From contig NZ_QUBQ01000002.1 in assembly GCF_003388735.1 (NCBI RefSeq), positions 310,001 to 374,000 on the forward strand: a stretch of 64,000 bases of DNA. The letters run 5' to 3'. This stretch comes from Paenibacillus paeoniae. GTDB lineage: Bacteria; Bacillota; Bacilli; Paenibacillales; Paenibacillaceae. Position numbers and translations under genes: made by a program. The notes beneath the pieces were generated by a model. The model saw only the letters and a list, made by a program, of their open reading frames with translations, was not told where the DNA came from and made no database searches. Shown here piece after piece: positions 13,201 through 24,290 of the stretch (positions within the stretch are counted from its first letter, which is position 1; each line of letters opens with the position of its first letter).

Positions 13201-16200
13201 AGATCACATAAGCGAGATCCTCCGAACAAGATAATCGGCGCTCATCGACGTCCAAGCATGCCTTCCGTTCTACCGATCGGCCATCCTCCCGCAGCTCCAA
13301 TATGTTCATCCCGATGGGCAGCACCTGCGTCAGATCATGACTGCTTCGTGCAAGCAGCAAGCTGGCTCCGCTATCTTCCAGGATGTAGCGAATCCGCTCC
13401 TCCGGATAATCCGGATCGATCGGCACGTATGCGCCTCCCGCCTCCAAGATTGCCAGCAGTCCGACGATCATTCCGACCGAACGATCCGTCAGTACACATA
13501 CCAGCGTTCCCTTTGTTACCCCGTACTCTCGGAGTTCCGCTGCAAGGCTGACTACCCGGTGATGCAGCTCCGTATAAGTGAGCTTGTCTTCACCGTGCAC
13601 CACCGCAATATGGCCTGGCGTCCGTAACGCCTGTTCCTCGAATAAAGCATGCAGCGTTTTCTCCCTCGGATAGGATGCCTCCGTCGCGTTGAACCCCTCC
13701 AGCAGCAGCATTCTTTCCTCTTCACTCAGCACTTCCAGATCCATCAGCTTGGCGTCTGGGCTCTGCGCTGCCGATGCCAGCATCTGCAAGAGATGGCCGC
13801 TCCAGCGTTCCATCGTCGTCCGCTCGAACAGCGCCGTGCTGTATTCCAGCGTAAACCGAATTTCACCCTCCGCTTCCCACGCCTCCAGCGTCAGATCCGC
13901 CTTAGCCACCTTCATCTCCACCGGATACGGCGTGACTTTCAAGCCCCCAAGCCGGTAAGGCGGCAGCTCCATGTTCTGCACAACCAGCATGACGTCATAC
14001 AGCGCATGACGGCTCATGTCCCGCTGTGGCTGCACCCGCTCTACCAGCTTCTCGAACGGGTAATGCTGATGCTCATAAGCCTCCAGCGCATGGCGCTTCA
14101 CCTTCTCCACGAAGGCGCGGAATGTCTGCTCTGGCTCTTGCTTATTGCGCAACGCCAGCGTATGAACGAACATGCCGATCAAACCTTCCGTCTCTGGCGC
14201 ATCCCGGCCTGCGACCGGCGTGCCGACGACGATGTCCGTCTGTCCCGTGTACCGCGACAGCAGCACGTTGTACGCTGCGAGCAGCAGCATATGCAGCGTC
14301 GCACCCGTCTCCTCCGCCAGCCGCTTCAGCTTGCCGCCCAGCTCTGCTCCCGAGCTGAACGTAATCCGGTCGCCCGCGAAACTGCGGAGAGGCGGCCTTG
14401 GCTTGTCCGTCGGCAGCTCCAGCACCGGCAGCTCCCCGGCGAACTGCGACAGCCAGTACCGCTCCTGCGCCTGCATCGCTTCGCCGGCAAGCTGCTCCTG
14501 CTGCCAGATCGCATAATCCTTGTACTGAATGCGCGGCTTGGCCCGCTCCGGCCCGCCGTCGTACTGCTGCATCAGCTCCTCCGCCCAGATGCCCATCGAG
14601 ACCCCGTCGGCAATGCTGTGATGCATGTCCGTCAGCAGCAGGCTGCGCGCCTGCCCCAAATGGACGAGCGCGACCCGCACAAGCGGCGCCTGCGACAAGT
14701 CGAACGGCCGCAGAAATAACCGGATATGCTCCTCTTCGCTTCGCCCTTCGCCAGCGATCTCCTCCAGCACCAGCTCTGCTTCCTCCTGGATCACCTGTAC
14801 CGGCTCCCCTTCCTGCATAACCAGCGCCGTACGCAGAATGTCATGACGCCGGACAAGCGCCGCAAGCGCCTTCGACAGCCGTTCGCTCTCAACTGTCCCT
14901 TCCAGCAGCAAAGCGCTAGGAATGTTGTACACCGTCGAATTCTCCTGCATTCCGCTTAATACATAGATCCGGTTCTGCGAAGAGGTTGCAGGGTAATAAG
15001 CCTGCTTCGGCGCTTCGCGAATGGATGGACTGGCAGACTCTCCCCTTCTTGCTGATTCGTTCATTCCCTCTGATGCCGGGAATCGTTCCTGTAATGCCTC
15101 ATTCATATAAGAAGCTAACTTCCGAATGGTCTCATGCTCGAACAAAGCCGAGATTGGTACTGTACGATTCATGATTTGATGGATACGGCTTATGACACGC
15201 ATAGCTTTAAGCGAATGTCCTCCGCAATCAAAAAAATGATCGTCAATGCCAATCGACTCGCTCCCGAGCACATCCTGCCATATGTGTACAAGGCTCTTCT
15301 CTGTCTCATTCGTCGGAGGAACATAGTCGACTAGCCTCTCCTCATGTTCTGCGGGCTTCGGAAGCGCTCGCTTGTCGATTTTGCCGTTCAGAGTCACGGG
15401 TATGCTATCCATTCGTATGAAGTAAGCCGGAATCATAGGTTCAAGCAACGTACGGGATAACCCGACTCTCCAATCGCTGACTGGAATCGGAGCTTCCGAC
15501 TTGTAATAAGCACAAAGAGACCGCTCGCCGGATGCATCTGAATAGGCTTGCACTGTGGCAGCGCTGACACCCTCCACATGCAGCACCGCGCGCTCTACCT
15601 CGCTTAGCTCAATGCGGAATCCGCGTATTTTCACCTGATCGTCCATTCGGCCCAGGTACTCCAGCGTGCCATCCGGCAGCCAGCGGGCAAGATCGCCCGT
15701 CCGGTACATGCGAGCGCCCCCCACAAACGGATCGGGAGAAAAACGCTGCTCTGTCAGATCCGGGCGATTCATATACCCTCTTGCTACACTATCGCCAGCG
15801 ATCCATAGCTCTCCGGGTACACCGGCTGGACGCTGCTTGTAATCCGTATCCATTATATAGGCGCGCGTATTATGGATAGGTTTTCCTATCGGCGGCAATT
15901 CGGAGATGTCCTGCTTCGGTTCAAGCGTAAGCATCGTCACCACATGCGTCTCCGAAGGACCGTAATGATTATGCAGCCGTACGCCGTTATGCCTAAGCCA
16001 CTGCCGAAGCTGCCTTCCAACAATGAGCTGTTCTCCTGCTGCCACGATATGTTCAATACAGACAGGAAGCAGGTCCAGCACTCCGCTGTCTTGCCCTGCA
16101 AACTTCACAAGCGACGAGGGAAGGAACAGCACTCCGATCTCTTCCCGCTGCACCATCGCAAACAAGCTTGGCAAATCCTTTTTCATCGAATCCGGCACAA

Positions 16201-18241
16201 TATGCAGTTCTCCGCCTGCGGCAAGCGCCGAAAATATTTCCTGATAGCATACATCGAAGCTGTTTGCCGCATATTGAGTCACTTTACCGCTAAAGTCGAT
16301 TCCCGAAAGATCGTTCTGGGACTGCAGCAGATTGAGCATGGTCCGATGCTCCAGCATTACGCCCTTCGGCTGCCCCGTCGTTCCCGACGTATAGATGACA
16401 TTAAACAGCTCGAAAGCGGAACGTTCTTCCTCCTTCCAATCATCCCATTCCACAAGTTCAACTAGATGCGCGCCGGCATCAGGAACACGAATGATGGTTC
16501 GATCGTTCAGGACCGGCATCGATTCTGGCTGACGATTCGATACAAGCACGAAGCTGCATCCGGAATCCTCCAGCATATGGCGAATGCGCTCCTGTGGAAG
16601 ATTCGCTTCAATCGGAAGAAACGCGCCTCCGGCTTTCAGCGCAGCTATAATACTGATAACAAATTCAATAGAACGATCCATCATGATGCCCGCGACACTG
16701 CCGGGCTGCATGCCTTGACGGCGCAATTCCGCAGCCAATACCGATGCACGCCGGATCAGTTCATTGTAAGTAATGCGGCGATCGCCCTGGACGACAGCGG
16801 TCAACTCGGGAGCAAGCAGAGCCCGTGCCTCAACTTGACCATGCACGGTACTTCTTGGTTCTATTGGCGAAAGGACACCTTGAAATTCGGATAATCTCGT
16901 CCTGTCATTTGCCGTAAGCAGGTCCAGCTCTTCTACCTTGATAGATGGATTCAATATGATCTGCTTGGCCGTATGAAGCCAATGCTCCCCCACCAATACC
17001 ATCATTGCAGGATCATAGACATTGGAGTTAAAGGTCAATTGAATCGATGTCTCTTCCTCTGCACGCACCATGACGTGCAAATCGTAATGGGTCTGTTCGA
17101 ATACGTCCATGCCGGAGATTCGGAACCCCGTCTCATCCGGATCTCCGGATAGCGCGTCCATATCTAACGGATAGTTTTGAAAGATAAACAGATGGTCAAT
17201 CAAGCTTTGTCGGGAGCCCGTGCGCTGCTGAATGTCCGCCAGAGACACATGATGATGATTTTGCGATCCGCTAAGCTGCCCATGAACAGAAGCGGCCAAC
17301 TCATAGAATGACATTCCAGGCTCGCTCTTCATTCGGACTGGGATGGTATTAATAAAGAGTCCTACCATCTGCTCGATACCCTCAATCTCCGGCGGCCTGC
17401 CGGAGACGACTGTACCGAACACAACATCGTCAGTCCCGGCATACCGTTGCAGCAGCAATCCCCATAATGCTTGCATGACATGGTTGACTGTTACGCGATG
17501 CCGCATTGCCGTTTCCTTTAAAGCGGCTGTGACCTCCCGATCCCATGTAAGTGAAATCCGTTCCTGCCGATAAGTTCCTTCTTGTTTCATCCGTCTGGGT
17601 AGTGTCGCTTGTTGCCCGTAGCCGCTTAAGGTCCTCTCCCAATAGTCTAGTGATTCCGACACGGGCCGCTTGCCCAGCCATTTGATATATTCGCTGAAAG
17701 AATAGGATCGTTCGATCGACTGAGGCTGTAGCATTCGCTGCCTGCGGTAATGGCCGAACAGGTCGCCAAGCACAAGCTGCACGCACCAACCGTCCATTAG
17801 AATATGATGATGGCTTAAGAGAAGCCGATAGTCACTTTCCCCGGTACGAATCAACGCTGCCCGAATCAACACATCGCTGGACAGGTCGAAGCCCCGAAGC
17901 CGATCCCTCTCTTGATAGTCCTTTACGTACTCGTCCGCTGCCGGAAGGGGTAGATGCGACACGTCCTCATAGGCCAAGCCGCAAATCCGCTTATGCATGA
18001 CCACCTGCAGCGGCTGCTCCAATCCTTGATGCAAAAAAACAGTTCGAAACATATCATATTTCTCTACCAATGCCTGAAAACTTAATTGAAGCCTGTCCAA
18101 ACTTATGGAACCCGCTAGTGATAGGGTCATTTGCTCAAAATAAGCCAGTGACTGCCTATCCCTTAAATAATGATAAAAAATCCCTTTCTGCATCGGAGTC
18201 AAATGGTACATGTCCTTCACATTATCTCGACTCAGTTCCAT
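7283..18241 (-). CDS. Nonribosomal peptide synthetase, three modules: C-A(Pro)-T-C-A(Thr)-T-C-A-T-E
   Basis: 3652 residues. Module 1: condensation domain (HHHILMDGW near 142-150), adenylation domain with hand-read code DVQFVAHVVK, one or two residues from the proline codes DVQLIAHVVK/DVQFIAHVVK, carrier GGHSLKAM near 1010. Module 2: condensation (HHSIADG near 1209), adenylation code DFWNIGMVHK (threonine), carrier near 2068. Module 3: condensation near 2130-2560, adenylation code DAATVGEVVK, which I cannot match to a known substrate, carrier [13 protein letters not shown] near 3137, then an epimerisation domain to the C-terminus ([28 protein letters not shown]). The E domain predicts a D-residue at position 4 of the peptide. 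The start lies 16 bp after the stop of the initiation NRPS and a GTGATG-type site precedes it. The first C domain should accept a D-residue donor because the upstream protein also ends in an E domain. Confidence 0.98.
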   Translation of the reverse strand: MELSRDNVKDMYHLTPMQKGIFYHYLRDRQSLAYFEQMTLSLAGSISLDRLQLSFQALVEKYDMFRTVFLHQGLEQPLQVVMHKRICGLAYEDVSHLPLPAADEYVKDYQERDRLRGFDLSSDVLIRAALIRTGESDYRLLLSHHHILMDGWCVQLVLGDLFGHYRRQRMLQPQSIERSYSFSEYIKWLGKRPVSESLDYWERTLSGYGQQATLPRRMKQEGTYRQERISLTWDREVTAALKETAMRHRVTVNHVMQALWGLLLQRYAGTDDVVFGTVVSGRPPEIEGIEQMVGLFINTIPVRMKSEPGMSFYELAASVHGQLSGSQNHHHVSLADIQQRTGSRQSLIDHLFIFQNYPLDMDALSGDPDETGFRISGMDVFEQTHYDLHVMVRAEEETSIQLTFNSNVYDPAMMVLVGEHWLHTAKQIILNPSIKVEELDLLTANDRTRLSEFQGVLSPIEPRSTVHGQVEARALLAPELTAVVQGDRRITYNELIRRASVLAAELRRQGMQPGSVAGIMMDRSIEFVISIIAALKAGGAFLPIEANLPQERIRHMLEDSGCSFVLVSNRQPESMPVLNDRTIIRVPDAGAHLVELVEWDDWKEEERSAFELFNVIYTSGTTGQPKGVMLEHRTMLNLLQSQNDLSGIDFSGKVTQYAANSFDVCYQEIFSALAAGGELHIVPDSMKKDLPSLFAMVQREEIGVLFLPSSLVKFAGQDSGVLDLLPVCIEHIVAAGEQLIVGRQLRQWLRHNGVRLHNHYGPSETHVVTMLTLEPKQDISELPPIGKPIHNTRAYIMDTDYKQRPAGVPGELWIAGDSVARGYMNRPDLTEQRFSPDPFVGGARMYRTGDLARWLPDGTLEYLGRMDDQVKIRGFRIELSEVERAVLHVEGVSAATVQAYSDASGERSLCAYYKSEAPIPVSDWRVGLSRTLLEPMIPAYFIRMDSIPVTLNGKIDKRALPKPAEHEERLVDYVPPTNETEKSLVHIWQDVLGSESIGIDDHFFDCGGHSLKAMRVISRIHQIMNRTVPISALFEHETIRKLASYMNEALQERFPASEGMNESARRGESASPSIREAPKQAYYPATSSQNRIYVLSGMQENSTVYNIPSALLLEGTVESERLSKALAALVRRHDILRTALVMQEGEPVQVIQEEAELVLEEIAGEGRSEEEHIRLFLRPFDLSQAPLVRVALVHLGQARSLLLTDMHHSIADGVSMGIWAEELMQQYDGGPERAKPRIQYKDYAIWQQEQLAGEAMQAQERYWLSQFAGELPVLELPTDKPRPPLRSFAGDRITFSSGAELGGKLKRLAEETGATLHMLLLAAYNVLLSRYTGQTDIVVGTPVAGRDAPETEGLIGMFVHTLALRNKQEPEQTFRAFVEKVKRHALEAYEHQHYPFEKLVERVQPQRDMSRHALYDVMLVVQNMELPPYRLGGLKVTPYPVEMKVAKADLTLEAWEAEGEIRFTLEYSTALFERTTMERWSGHLLQMLASAAQSPDAKLMDLEVLSEEERMLLLEGFNATEASYPREKTLHALFEEQALRTPGHIAVVHGEDKLTYTELHHRVVSLAAELREYGVTKGTLVCVLTDRSVGMIVGLLAILEAGGAYVPIDPDYPEERIRYILEDSGASLLLARSSHDLTQVLPIGMNILELREDGRSVERKACLDVDERRLSCSEDLAYVIYTSGTTGKPKGVMIEHRNVVRLLMNSGNRFDFGDTDRWTMFHSYCFDFSVWEMYGALLYGGSLHIVPKPVAQDPQAMAELLEREGITVLNQTPTAFYPLIQAMSESAARKLALRYVIFGGEALTPSRLKPWRESYPGIKLVNMYGITETTVHVTYRELEEADMEGTASPIGKPLPTLRAYVRSPENGGLAPIGTAGELYIAGEGVARGYLNRAELTAERFFPDPYRPGERMYRTGDLARWLADGTLEYRGRIDDQVKIRGHRIELGEVAAQVQREPGIRGAAVIAIRDASGQQSLCVYYEAEETMPKGAWRRSLAQKLPEYMLPGYYVRMDRIPLTSNGKVDQKALPMPEDAAEQDDVYEPPGNETEEQLCRIWRDVLGLKQIGIEDHFFELGGHSLKAMNAITRIQAVFRKTIPLQELFRKPTIRELAHYLDQVESGERKAILSAQPRPYYPQSSAQKRIFVISQLEQESFLYNIPSALMLEGAVESERLSKALVALVRRHDILRTALVMQEGEPVQVIQEDAELVLEEMDGDGRSEEEHIRLFLRPFDLSQAPLVRVALVHLGPARSLLLTDMHHSIADGVSMGIWAEELMQLYDGGPEREKPRVQYKDYAVWQQELLASEAMKAQEQYWLSQFSGELPVLELPTDKPRPLIRSFAGDRIAFGSGTELGGKLKRLAEETGATLHMLLLAAYNVLLSRYTGQTDIVVGTPAAGRDAPETEGLIGMFVHTLALRNTQEPEQTFRSFVEKVKRNTLEAYEHQQYPFEKLVEQVQPQRDMSRHALYDVMLVVQNMELPPYRLGGLKVKPYPVEMKAAKADLTLEAWEAEGEIRFALEYSTALFERTTIERWSGHLLQLLASAAQSPYAKLKDLEVLSEEERMLLLEGFNATEAPYPRGKTLHALFEEQVTRTPSRTAIVFGSERISYEELNARSSRLSWELRRQGVRRGATVGVLAERSADLIVSFLAILKAGAAYVPIDPDYPAGRIRYILENSGASLLLARSGHEAKAMLPAACRLLELHEKGENGDAIYEASSWNDDVAYLQAAAVEAVSDDTSVMTDLYEEIGDTCGPSDLAYVIYTSGTTGKPKGVMVEHRGIVNTVWWRIRSYAFGIDSAVLPLLSVAFDAFAAELFAPLLSGGKVVLLSQEQSRNQDSIQLHIRQEGITHITATPSLFEAMLHDLDLSRISLDTVVLGGEAARPGLIARFAGTGIKCYNEYGPTENSVVTTFAPIDPTSVKMSIGKPIANTRVYLLDAYDRLAPIGVIGQLCVSGAGLARGYHRLSELTEEKFGSHLYLEGERLYRTGDLARWNEKGELEFFARLDEQLKIRGHRIETGEIVQALLSYSTIRNAAVSVREEGENRILCAYYVSAELLSEEEVKRYLSSELPYYMVPAHLTRLDRIPMTPNGKVDHQALPSPNISRASSPSAADLTEEERLLISVWENVLGLEGIQTNENFFELGGDSIKAIQISSRLKTMGFKLEVRDIFLRPVIRELAGHVRASDGDMDQQAVTGEVPLTPIQHWFFRHGFAQEAHWNQSMVLRGKQGFDPDKVAAVFQRMTEHHDALRMTYSRADGKVTQWSRAADAQGYTLSICDYKGLGWQHERMEAAVNEWQASFDLVGGPLVRLGLFQTDDGDHLVIIIHHLVVDLVSWTIILDDFAAGYGGAVRGERIHFPAKTHSYRYWAKQLEQMGSGRRLARETYYWEKVDRLVKQTLGSPGELVADQLQRGESGHVSVALQAEETDLLLKKIHHAYGTVVQDILLAALGTAITHWSGSEAVAIELEGHGRELGIPDVDVSRTVGWFTAAYPVVLRGGEPHRSVPETKEMLRQVPYKGIGYGILKYLTSRGTPAEEGMGSLAPRISFNYFGQLDQDMRSDWFEPSALPMGHMIGVQNKRTHEIDLNGAVRNKQLQFQIGYDSSRYMEESIQRLAACYRSSLLAIIEHCMLQGDAAARPISDEELSMDDLTAILDVLD

Positions 18242-18257
18242 CGATTCACATCACATC

Positions 18258-21200
18258 CTATTTGAAAATTCCGCCTTGCTCAAGCATAAGAAAAGCCTGT
18301 TCCATATCTCTTGAGGTCAATCCTATTGCGGAGAAATCACTTGGCGTATGCACGCTCTCCTCCAAGCCCAGACAGTGATGAAGAACTTGCTTCAGCATAG
18401 AATGGAAGCTCTCTGCCAATCTCTCCATGTCCTCCACATCGTGCAGCTTGCGATTATAGCCAATCTCAAATTTCAATCGTTGGTCCACGACCATCCCGAT
18501 TACTTCAATGGGTTCGGTACGCCTGTTGTCGCCGCCTATCGCGGTCCCTGTACTATAGGAAGAGGGCTGGAATCTGTCGCTGCGGAATTCCTGGTCGAAC
18601 TGCCCCAAGTAATTGAAGCCAATCGTCGGCTGTGCCGCTAATGAGCTCCTCACAGCCTGCTCCTTGGCTAAGTAACGAAGTGCACTATACCCGACTCCCT
18701 TGTTAGGCACGCTGCGCAGCATCTCTTTGGTTGCTCGAATTTGGCCCGATACGTCATCCATCGCGTAAGCTTCGAGCCGAATGGGATAGATGGAGGTGAA
18801 CCAGCCTACCGTCCTAGATACGTCCGCATGGCGCCCTATATACTCGCGCCCATGGCCTTCCATCAGAACAATCCGCTCCCGTATGCCCTTCCATGCTCTA
18901 AGCGCCAGACCAAGCGCTGACAGCACCAGCTCCACTGCTTCCGTCCGGTATGCCTGATTCGCCCCTCGCAGCAGCAGCCCCGTATCCTCTTCTGACAAAC
19001 GGACCTCCAGCCTGCATGCATCCTTCTGCCAATCATCCCTCAGCGGCTGAATAAGCGGCCTTTCCTCTCTGCACCCTCTGGCTATCTCCTCCCAATAGGG
19101 CAGTTCCCTATGCAGCTCACTGCTATAGGCATAGTCTTGAAGCCAAGATGCCCATTGCTGGAACGAGAGTGTCTTGGCAGGCAGTTCCAAGGGCTTGCCT
19201 TGCAGCGCCTGCTCGTATCCCTCGATAAAGTCCTCGATCAGAATGCGCCATGATACCCCGTCCATGATCAGATGGTGAACCACCAGCAGCAGATGATCCC
19301 CTTCATCCGTCTGGAAGATTGCGGCATGGACAAGCGGTCCCTGGGCCAGACTCAATGATCTTTGCAGCCGATCTGCCCCCTGCTCTATCCATGCCGAGAA
19401 GTCACGTCTTCCTCTCAGATCCATGACCGTCAGCTCGAATGCTTCTGAGTCGGGACTTCGGCTTACTTGCCGCCCGTCATAGGCGCCGCTGTCCGGATAG
19501 ACCATTCTTAACGAATCATGATGTTCGGCCAGTTTTTTCAACACACTCCTTGCTAGCTCGGGCTCCAGAGCTTCCTTGCTAGCGAACATAAAGGACTGGT
19601 TCCAGTGGTGAATGTCATGGAATCGCTTCTCAAAAAACCATCTCTGGATCGGCGACAACGGAACCTCCCCGACAACCGGCCTTTGATCGGCCCATGCGGC
19701 CACTGGCTTCACGTAAGAGGCTGCGGCGGCAATCGTTGGATATTGGAGCATATCCTTCATCTCCAGCTTGTAGCCTGCCCGGTGCAGGCGGGACGCAATC
19801 TGCATGCCTTTAATGGAATCCCCGCCCCACTCAAAGAAGTGGTGCTCCACTCCGATTCCCTCGACTCCCAGCACTTCGCTCCAAATTCGGGCAAGGTGCT
19901 TCTCGACCTCCGTTACCGGCTCCCGGTAGATACGGCCGCTCTCCTGGCTGTCCTTTGAAGGCGCGGGCAACTGCTTCAGAGCGATCTTCCCGTTAGGGGA
20001 CAGCGGGAACTGATCCAGAATCAGGATGAATGCTGGCAGCATATAGCTGGGCAGCGATTCCGCCAAGCGACTTCTGATTGCTTGTTCTCCTATCGGCTCA
20101 GTCAGTCTCACATAGGCGCATAGCTGACGCTGACCACCCGCCTCGGGCGCGGTCACGATCGCCTCCTGTATCTCTGCTATATCGAGCAATCTGCTCTGGA
20201 TCGCCTGCAGCTCAATCCGGTATCCCCTGATTTTCACCTGATCGTCTTCTCTTCCTATATACTCAAGGTTTCCATCGGGCAGCCACCTGGCGAGGTCACC
20301 CGTCTTGTACATCCTCTCTCCGCGGCGAAACGGCGAAGGGACAAACTTCTCTTCCGTCAGATCGCGGCGAGCCTGATAGCCTCGTGCAAGCCCCGGACCT
20401 TCTAGAGCAACTTCGCCAACAGCACCCATCGGCAGCCGTTGGCCATCCTGATCGAGAATACGTACAATCACATTGGTTATCGGCTTGCCGATTGGGAGGA
20501 GGTCATCAGCTTTTAGATGACGATAGAACGTGGAGACCACACTGTTCTCCGTCGGACCGTATTCATTGGTTAACTCAAGACTGGGATACAATTGCTTGCT
20601 CTTGGCAACGAGTGAGGAAGCAAGCTTCTCCCCTGCCAAGGTAACGACCTGCAAGGTCGCCATATCGTCTGGTGTACAGTCTTCCAGCAAGGCGTTATAT
20701 AAGGAAGGAGTCGTGATGAGGTGTGTGATATGCTCCGCCCGTATCGATTCGCGAATGGACAGTACATCCTTGGCAGCATCCTGCCGTAATACAACGGCAG
20801 CCGCGCCTGACAGGAGCGGCGTCCATAAGCTAGCCACAAAGCCGTCAAAGGCATATGAAAACAATTGCAGGGCTCTGGCGTCGGGGGACAGAGCGTATTC
20901 CTTAACCCGCCATGTCAGAGCGTTGCAGATCGAGCCATGCTCAATCATGACCCCTTTGGGCTGGCCGGTGGAGCCAGAAGTGTAGATGATATACGCCAAA
21001 TGTCCGGGAGCGGCCAACTGCGGCGGCTCTGAGGCATCACGGTCATACGCGGAAGCCTCTTCCACCTGGAGGCAGGTCGGGAACCCCTCTGTTATAGAGC
21101 CGACATTCGCCGTGTCGGTCAGTAGCACCTGCGGCTCGCATTCCCGCAATATAAAGCGAATGTGCTCGTCCGGATAATCGGGATCGATGGGAACATAGCA

Positions 21201-22790
21201 GCCCCCTGCTTTCATAACAGCCAACAAAGTGGCAATCATGAGAGGAGATCGGTTCATCAGCACCGCCGCACTCCGGTCGGGAGCCATTGCGTAATGCTTC
21301 TTCAACGTCCATGCGAGCTGATTCGCCGTGTCATTCAATCTCCTGTACGTCCATCGCTCATCGCCGCAGATGATCGCTTCGTATTCCGGCGTTAATGCCG
21401 CTTGCTTCTCGAACAGTCCGTGAAGGGTCGCCGGTTGGACGCTCGCCGCAGAGGTACCATGAAATCCGGCAATCTGGGCCTCGTCCTGAGGCAGGCAAAT
21501 GCTCATCGCCTCCAGAAGCATATCCGGGTTATTGAGAGTCTGGTCTACCAGGAATAAAAGCTGATCGTGCAGACGTTCAATATCGCTCTTGGTGAAGAGC
21601 TCGGTTTTGTAGTCCACTTCCATGCATAACCGATTTTTGTCTCTATGATGGTTCACTCGGACCACCAGCTCATTCTCTTCTTCGTCGGGGAAAATATGCA
21701 AGAGCTCGTATTTGATATGATCTGTCTGATAGAGACCGCTTGCGCGGTATTCCATGGACACCCGGAACATCGGATCATGGTTTGCCGTCAGTCCTCTTAC
21801 TTCCTGATAAAGAAGATTAAACGGATATTGCTGATGCTTGGCGATATTTTTCTTCTTATCGTCAACACTTTGCATAAAAGCAACAATCGGCATCTGCCGA
21901 TCCAGGGTCATACGGAACGGAATGGTGCTGACCAGCATGCCAATGATCGACTTCTCTTCATCACGCATGCGATTGGCATAAGGGGTTCCAAGAACGAGAT
22001 CATTCGTTCTCCATAATTTGGACTGCAGCAGAAACAGGAGTGAAATAAACATAGAGTAGGGAGTAATGCCATTGTCGCTGCAAAACGTGAAGATCGCATC
22101 ACTCCTCTCGCTCGACAGCAATCTGGTGAAGCGAGCGCTTGTCGTAGAAGCAGAGGATGGGCAGTAGTATGGAACTTGAGGTAGGTCCGAGCATTCCGCC
22201 AGCCAAAATTTGCGATCCTGCTGAAACTTGTCCGATCGTTCATAGTCGGCTTCCGCGTCCAGAAAATGACTGTAGGAAGCGCCTCCACCTTCTATGATTT
22301 CTCTTCCTTCCATCAATGCCTGGTAGAGTTCAATCCATCGTCTAGCCATTAAATCGAGCGTGTAGCCATCGCATAGCAAATGGTGCATCCGCATAAAAAC
22401 CATGCATTCCCGATCAGTCAGCTTTATTAAGGTGAATGCGCAAAGATCAGCATGCTCTGCATACAGGGGCTTGCGTGATTGCTCCCGAAGCCACATCTCG
22501 ATATCGAGCCTGGCACCATCCAGCACAGTCAGTGGCGCGCCGTTGAACGGAACCGCATATTGCTCTGGCTCGTCTTCTCCGCGCTCTGCAATTCGAATGC
22601 GCAAGCTCGGCGTCTGCACCATAAAGTGCCGGTAGGTCTCTTCCATTCGGGAATAATCAATGTCGCGATCGGTCTGTGTGAGCCTAAGGGTTGCAGGTAC
22701 CGTATAGATTGAAGTACCGGGGTGGAGCTTTTCGGTATACCATACTCTCTTCTGTGCATGTGACAAAGGGTATCGTTTCCAATCCAGCAT
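18258..22790 (-). CDS. Nonribosomal peptide synthetase initiation module: Cs-A-T-E (probable lipoinitiation)
   Basis: About 1510 residues. The N-terminus (YPLSHAQKRVWYTEKLHPGTSI) closely resembles the N-terminus of surfactin SrfAA, whose starter condensation domain acylates the first amino acid; the active site is HHLLCDG near 136. The adenylation domain code reads DGAITAEVVK, near the tyrosine code DGTITAEVAK, so Tyr or another aromatic residue is the best guess. Carrier EWGGDSIKGMQ near 988 is followed by an epimerisation domain (HHLIMDGVSW, EGHGRE, RTVGWFTSIYPI). It would load and epimerise residue 1 and probably attach a fatty acid. ATG 22790 is preferred over TTG 22799, because GCGAGG lies only two bases from the TTG but eleven from the ATG. 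No standalone acyl-CoA ligase is visible. Confidence 0.96.
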   Translation of the reverse strand: MLDWKRYPLSHAQKRVWYTEKLHPGTSIYTVPATLRLTQTDRDIDYSRMEETYRHFMVQTPSLRIRIAERGEDEPEQYAVPFNGAPLTVLDGARLDIEMWLREQSRKPLYAEHADLCAFTLIKLTDRECMVFMRMHHLLCDGYTLDLMARRWIELYQALMEGREIIEGGGASYSHFLDAEADYERSDKFQQDRKFWLAECSDLPQVPYYCPSSASTTSARFTRLLSSERSDAIFTFCSDNGITPYSMFISLLFLLQSKLWRTNDLVLGTPYANRMRDEEKSIIGMLVSTIPFRMTLDRQMPIVAFMQSVDDKKKNIAKHQQYPFNLLYQEVRGLTANHDPMFRVSMEYRASGLYQTDHIKYELLHIFPDEEENELVVRVNHHRDKNRLCMEVDYKTELFTKSDIERLHDQLLFLVDQTLNNPDMLLEAMSICLPQDEAQIAGFHGTSAASVQPATLHGLFEKQAALTPEYEAIICGDERWTYRRLNDTANQLAWTLKKHYAMAPDRSAAVLMNRSPLMIATLLAVMKAGGCYVPIDPDYPDEHIRFILRECEPQVLLTDTANVGSITEGFPTCLQVEEASAYDRDASEPPQLAAPGHLAYIIYTSGSTGQPKGVMIEHGSICNALTWRVKEYALSPDARALQLFSYAFDGFVASLWTPLLSGAAAVVLRQDAAKDVLSIRESIRAEHITHLITTPSLYNALLEDCTPDDMATLQVVTLAGEKLASSLVAKSKQLYPSLELTNEYGPTENSVVSTFYRHLKADDLLPIGKPITNVIVRILDQDGQRLPMGAVGEVALEGPGLARGYQARRDLTEEKFVPSPFRRGERMYKTGDLARWLPDGNLEYIGREDDQVKIRGYRIELQAIQSRLLDIAEIQEAIVTAPEAGGQRQLCAYVRLTEPIGEQAIRSRLAESLPSYMLPAFILILDQFPLSPNGKIALKQLPAPSKDSQESGRIYREPVTEVEKHLARIWSEVLGVEGIGVEHHFFEWGGDSIKGMQIASRLHRAGYKLEMKDMLQYPTIAAAASYVKPVAAWADQRPVVGEVPLSPIQRWFFEKRFHDIHHWNQSFMFASKEALEPELARSVLKKLAEHHDSLRMVYPDSGAYDGRQVSRSPDSEAFELTVMDLRGRRDFSAWIEQGADRLQRSLSLAQGPLVHAAIFQTDEGDHLLLVVHHLIMDGVSWRILIEDFIEGYEQALQGKPLELPAKTLSFQQWASWLQDYAYSSELHRELPYWEEIARGCREERPLIQPLRDDWQKDACRLEVRLSEEDTGLLLRGANQAYRTEAVELVLSALGLALRAWKGIRERIVLMEGHGREYIGRHADVSRTVGWFTSIYPIRLEAYAMDDVSGQIRATKEMLRSVPNKGVGYSALRYLAKEQAVRSSLAAQPTIGFNYLGQFDQEFRSDRFQPSSYSTGTAIGGDNRRTEPIEVIGMVVDQRLKFEIGYNRKLHDVEDMERLAESFHSMLKQVLHHCLGLEESVHTPSDFSAIGLTSRDMEQAFLMLEQGGIFK

Positions 22791-22855
22791 CGAATTCAAG
22801 TCCTCGCTTCCTGTTCTTGAATATTCGTTCTGTCAGCTCATGGGGAATGTACGGA

Positions 22856-22906
22856 GTTAAAAATAAAAATAGCAAAGCCATCATTCTCAGGAATGGTTGC
22901 TTTGCT
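22856..22906 (-). terminator. Intrinsic-terminator hairpin in the leader of the NRPS operon
   Basis: On the minus strand AGCAAAGC...GCTTTGCT (22871-22906) forms a long stem with a short internal mismatch, followed by ATTTTTATTTTT. It lies between the promoter at 22953-22981 and the NRPS start at 22790. It could end the BtrH-like transcript, attenuate the NRPS transcript, or both. Confidence 0.75.
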
Positions 22907-22952
22907 AATGCCTCCAGGCGGAGTGACACGCATAATATAATCTTGCCATTTC

Positions 22953-22981
22953 ACTATACACTTTCCAATTCTTGTTATCAA
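22953..22981 (-). promoter_or_regulatory. Sigma-A type promoter for the NRPS operon
   Basis: Minus strand TTGATA (22976-22981), 17-bp spacer, TATAGT (22953-22958). It sits just after the stop of the BtrH-like gene and would give a leader of about 155 nt that includes the hairpin at 22871-22906. Confidence 0.6.
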
Positions 22982-23011
22982 TGTATATATCGCCAGATGA
23001 TAGACAACTGA

Positions 23012-24052
23012 TTAATCCAACGATTCGATTAACCGTACCAGCGCGTTGCCCTCCCGCTCCTCGATCTCCGATATCAGCGTATCGAACTTCTTCTCGATAA
23101 GGGAGAAATCCTCCAGCATAAGCGACTTCAGTTGGGCTTGCTTGATTAGCTCAGTCAGGTGCTTGATTTCTTCATATTCCTTCTTGCTAGCTTCGTATCC
23201 GATCGTGCTCAGATGTCCTCTCTCATATAAAACCTCGATACGCTGCAGCATACACTTCTTATGTTCCCAGAGCGCGTACATCGGACGGATATCCCCCCAA
23301 TATTCTCCTGTTCCATAGTTCTTGCGCAAATACGTGTAGGTTTCCATGCCGTAAGCGAAGTCTCGATACTCGAATTCAATCATCGCAAACTGTCTGCTTA
23401 TATTCCGGCTGCCCAAGTAGCTCTCCAGAGATTCTTTGATCAGAGGCACATCCAGCCCTTCTCGGCTTTTCCGGGAGTCCGGCATCGGCTGGTACGAATA
23501 CAAATAGAACACGGTATACCAACGCTCCACAGGACAATCCCGGTATGCCTTTTCGAATTGGTCGAAGGATACCTTCTCCGCTCTGAAGAAAGGCGTATAC
23601 CCTAGAATATCGAATGATCTTTGCTCTCTGTCGTAGCCAAAAATTAAGGTGTCATGATAAAAATGAGTGGGTTCATGGCCGTATTCCTCATCCTTGGGAA
23701 GATGATATTGGTCTAGATGAATGTCAACATAGTAACCCAAATCAATACATTGGATAACAAAATCAACCACATTATCCGTCATGCCATTCAGGAGATCCTT
23801 CTTGATCACCTGCGAGAAGAGCCAGGGGTTAATGGGGTAAAAAGTGAAATCCTTGGCGGGACCCATATAAAAATCGAGATGAATGCCATTCCCGGTCTTG
23901 AAGTCCTTTTGGCAGCACATATGAATGTAGTTGTTGTGAAACCAGCCTTTGAAGCAATCGTCGGTAGCCAGGATGGACAAGATTTTGGCGTGAGAGGAGT
24001 AGCAGACGATTTCGGGCTTAAGATGGATAGGCAGCTGTTTTTTTGTAGACAA
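23012..24052 (-). CDS. BtrH-like (butirosin H N-terminal family) protein of the NRPS cluster
   Basis: 346 residues from TTG 24052, which has AGGAGG seven bases upstream. No signal peptide or membrane segment. Visible features are C17 and H21 near the N-terminus, H133-D134 followed by TLIFGYD, and a GY-rich middle. This layout, an N-terminal Cys and a later His-Asp in a papain/C39-like core, resembles the BtrH_N family, whose founder transfers an acyl chain from a carrier protein to an aminoglycoside. Such proteins recur beside NRPS and PKS genes in Bacillales. It is the first gene of the cluster, same strand as the NRPSs, with its own leader hairpin. A role in acyl transfer or peptide tailoring is inference; the family call is from memory of the pattern, not a search. 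It could instead be an unrelated cluster-associated protein. Confidence 0.6.
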   Translation of the reverse strand: MSTKKQLPIHLKPEIVCYSSHAKILSILATDDCFKGWFHNNYIHMCCQKDFKTGNGIHLDFYMGPAKDFTFYPINPWLFSQVIKKDLLNGMTDNVVDFVIQCIDLGYYVDIHLDQYHLPKDEEYGHEPTHFYHDTLIFGYDREQRSFDILGYTPFFRAEKVSFDQFEKAYRDCPVERWYTVFYLYSYQPMPDSRKSREGLDVPLIKESLESYLGSRNISRQFAMIEFEYRDFAYGMETYTYLRKNYGTGEYWGDIRPMYALWEHKKCMLQRIEVLYERGHLSTIGYEASKKEYEEIKHLTELIKQAQLKSLMLEDFSLIEKKFDTLISEIEEREGNALVRLIESLD

Positions 24053-24127
24053 GCAATTTCCTCCTATTCGCGGATGACGGATGCTAGGACTGAGCTGTCT
24101 GACTTACGCCGCAGGTTTGAATCATGC

Positions 24128-24170
24128 AAAAAAGACATCAGAAATGAAAACTCGTTTCATCACTGATGCC
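24128..24170 (-). terminator. Terminator hairpin between htpG and the BtrH-like gene
   Basis: Minus strand GGCATCAG...CTGATGTC (24134-24170) with ATGAAA/TTTCAT inside, followed by TTTTTT. It is about 120 bp after the htpG stop and 75 bp before the BtrH-like start, so it ends htpG or attenuates the next gene. Confidence 0.7.
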
Positions 24171-24290
24171 CTTTCGGTAACACGTTCAAAACCAATCGGC
24201 TTGCATTATTTAGTTTTCTTGTACTCTTACAATACCCAACAAGGGGGAAGCCCGTCAAGATCGCGATGCAATCTATCGCTTTGGGCAGGC

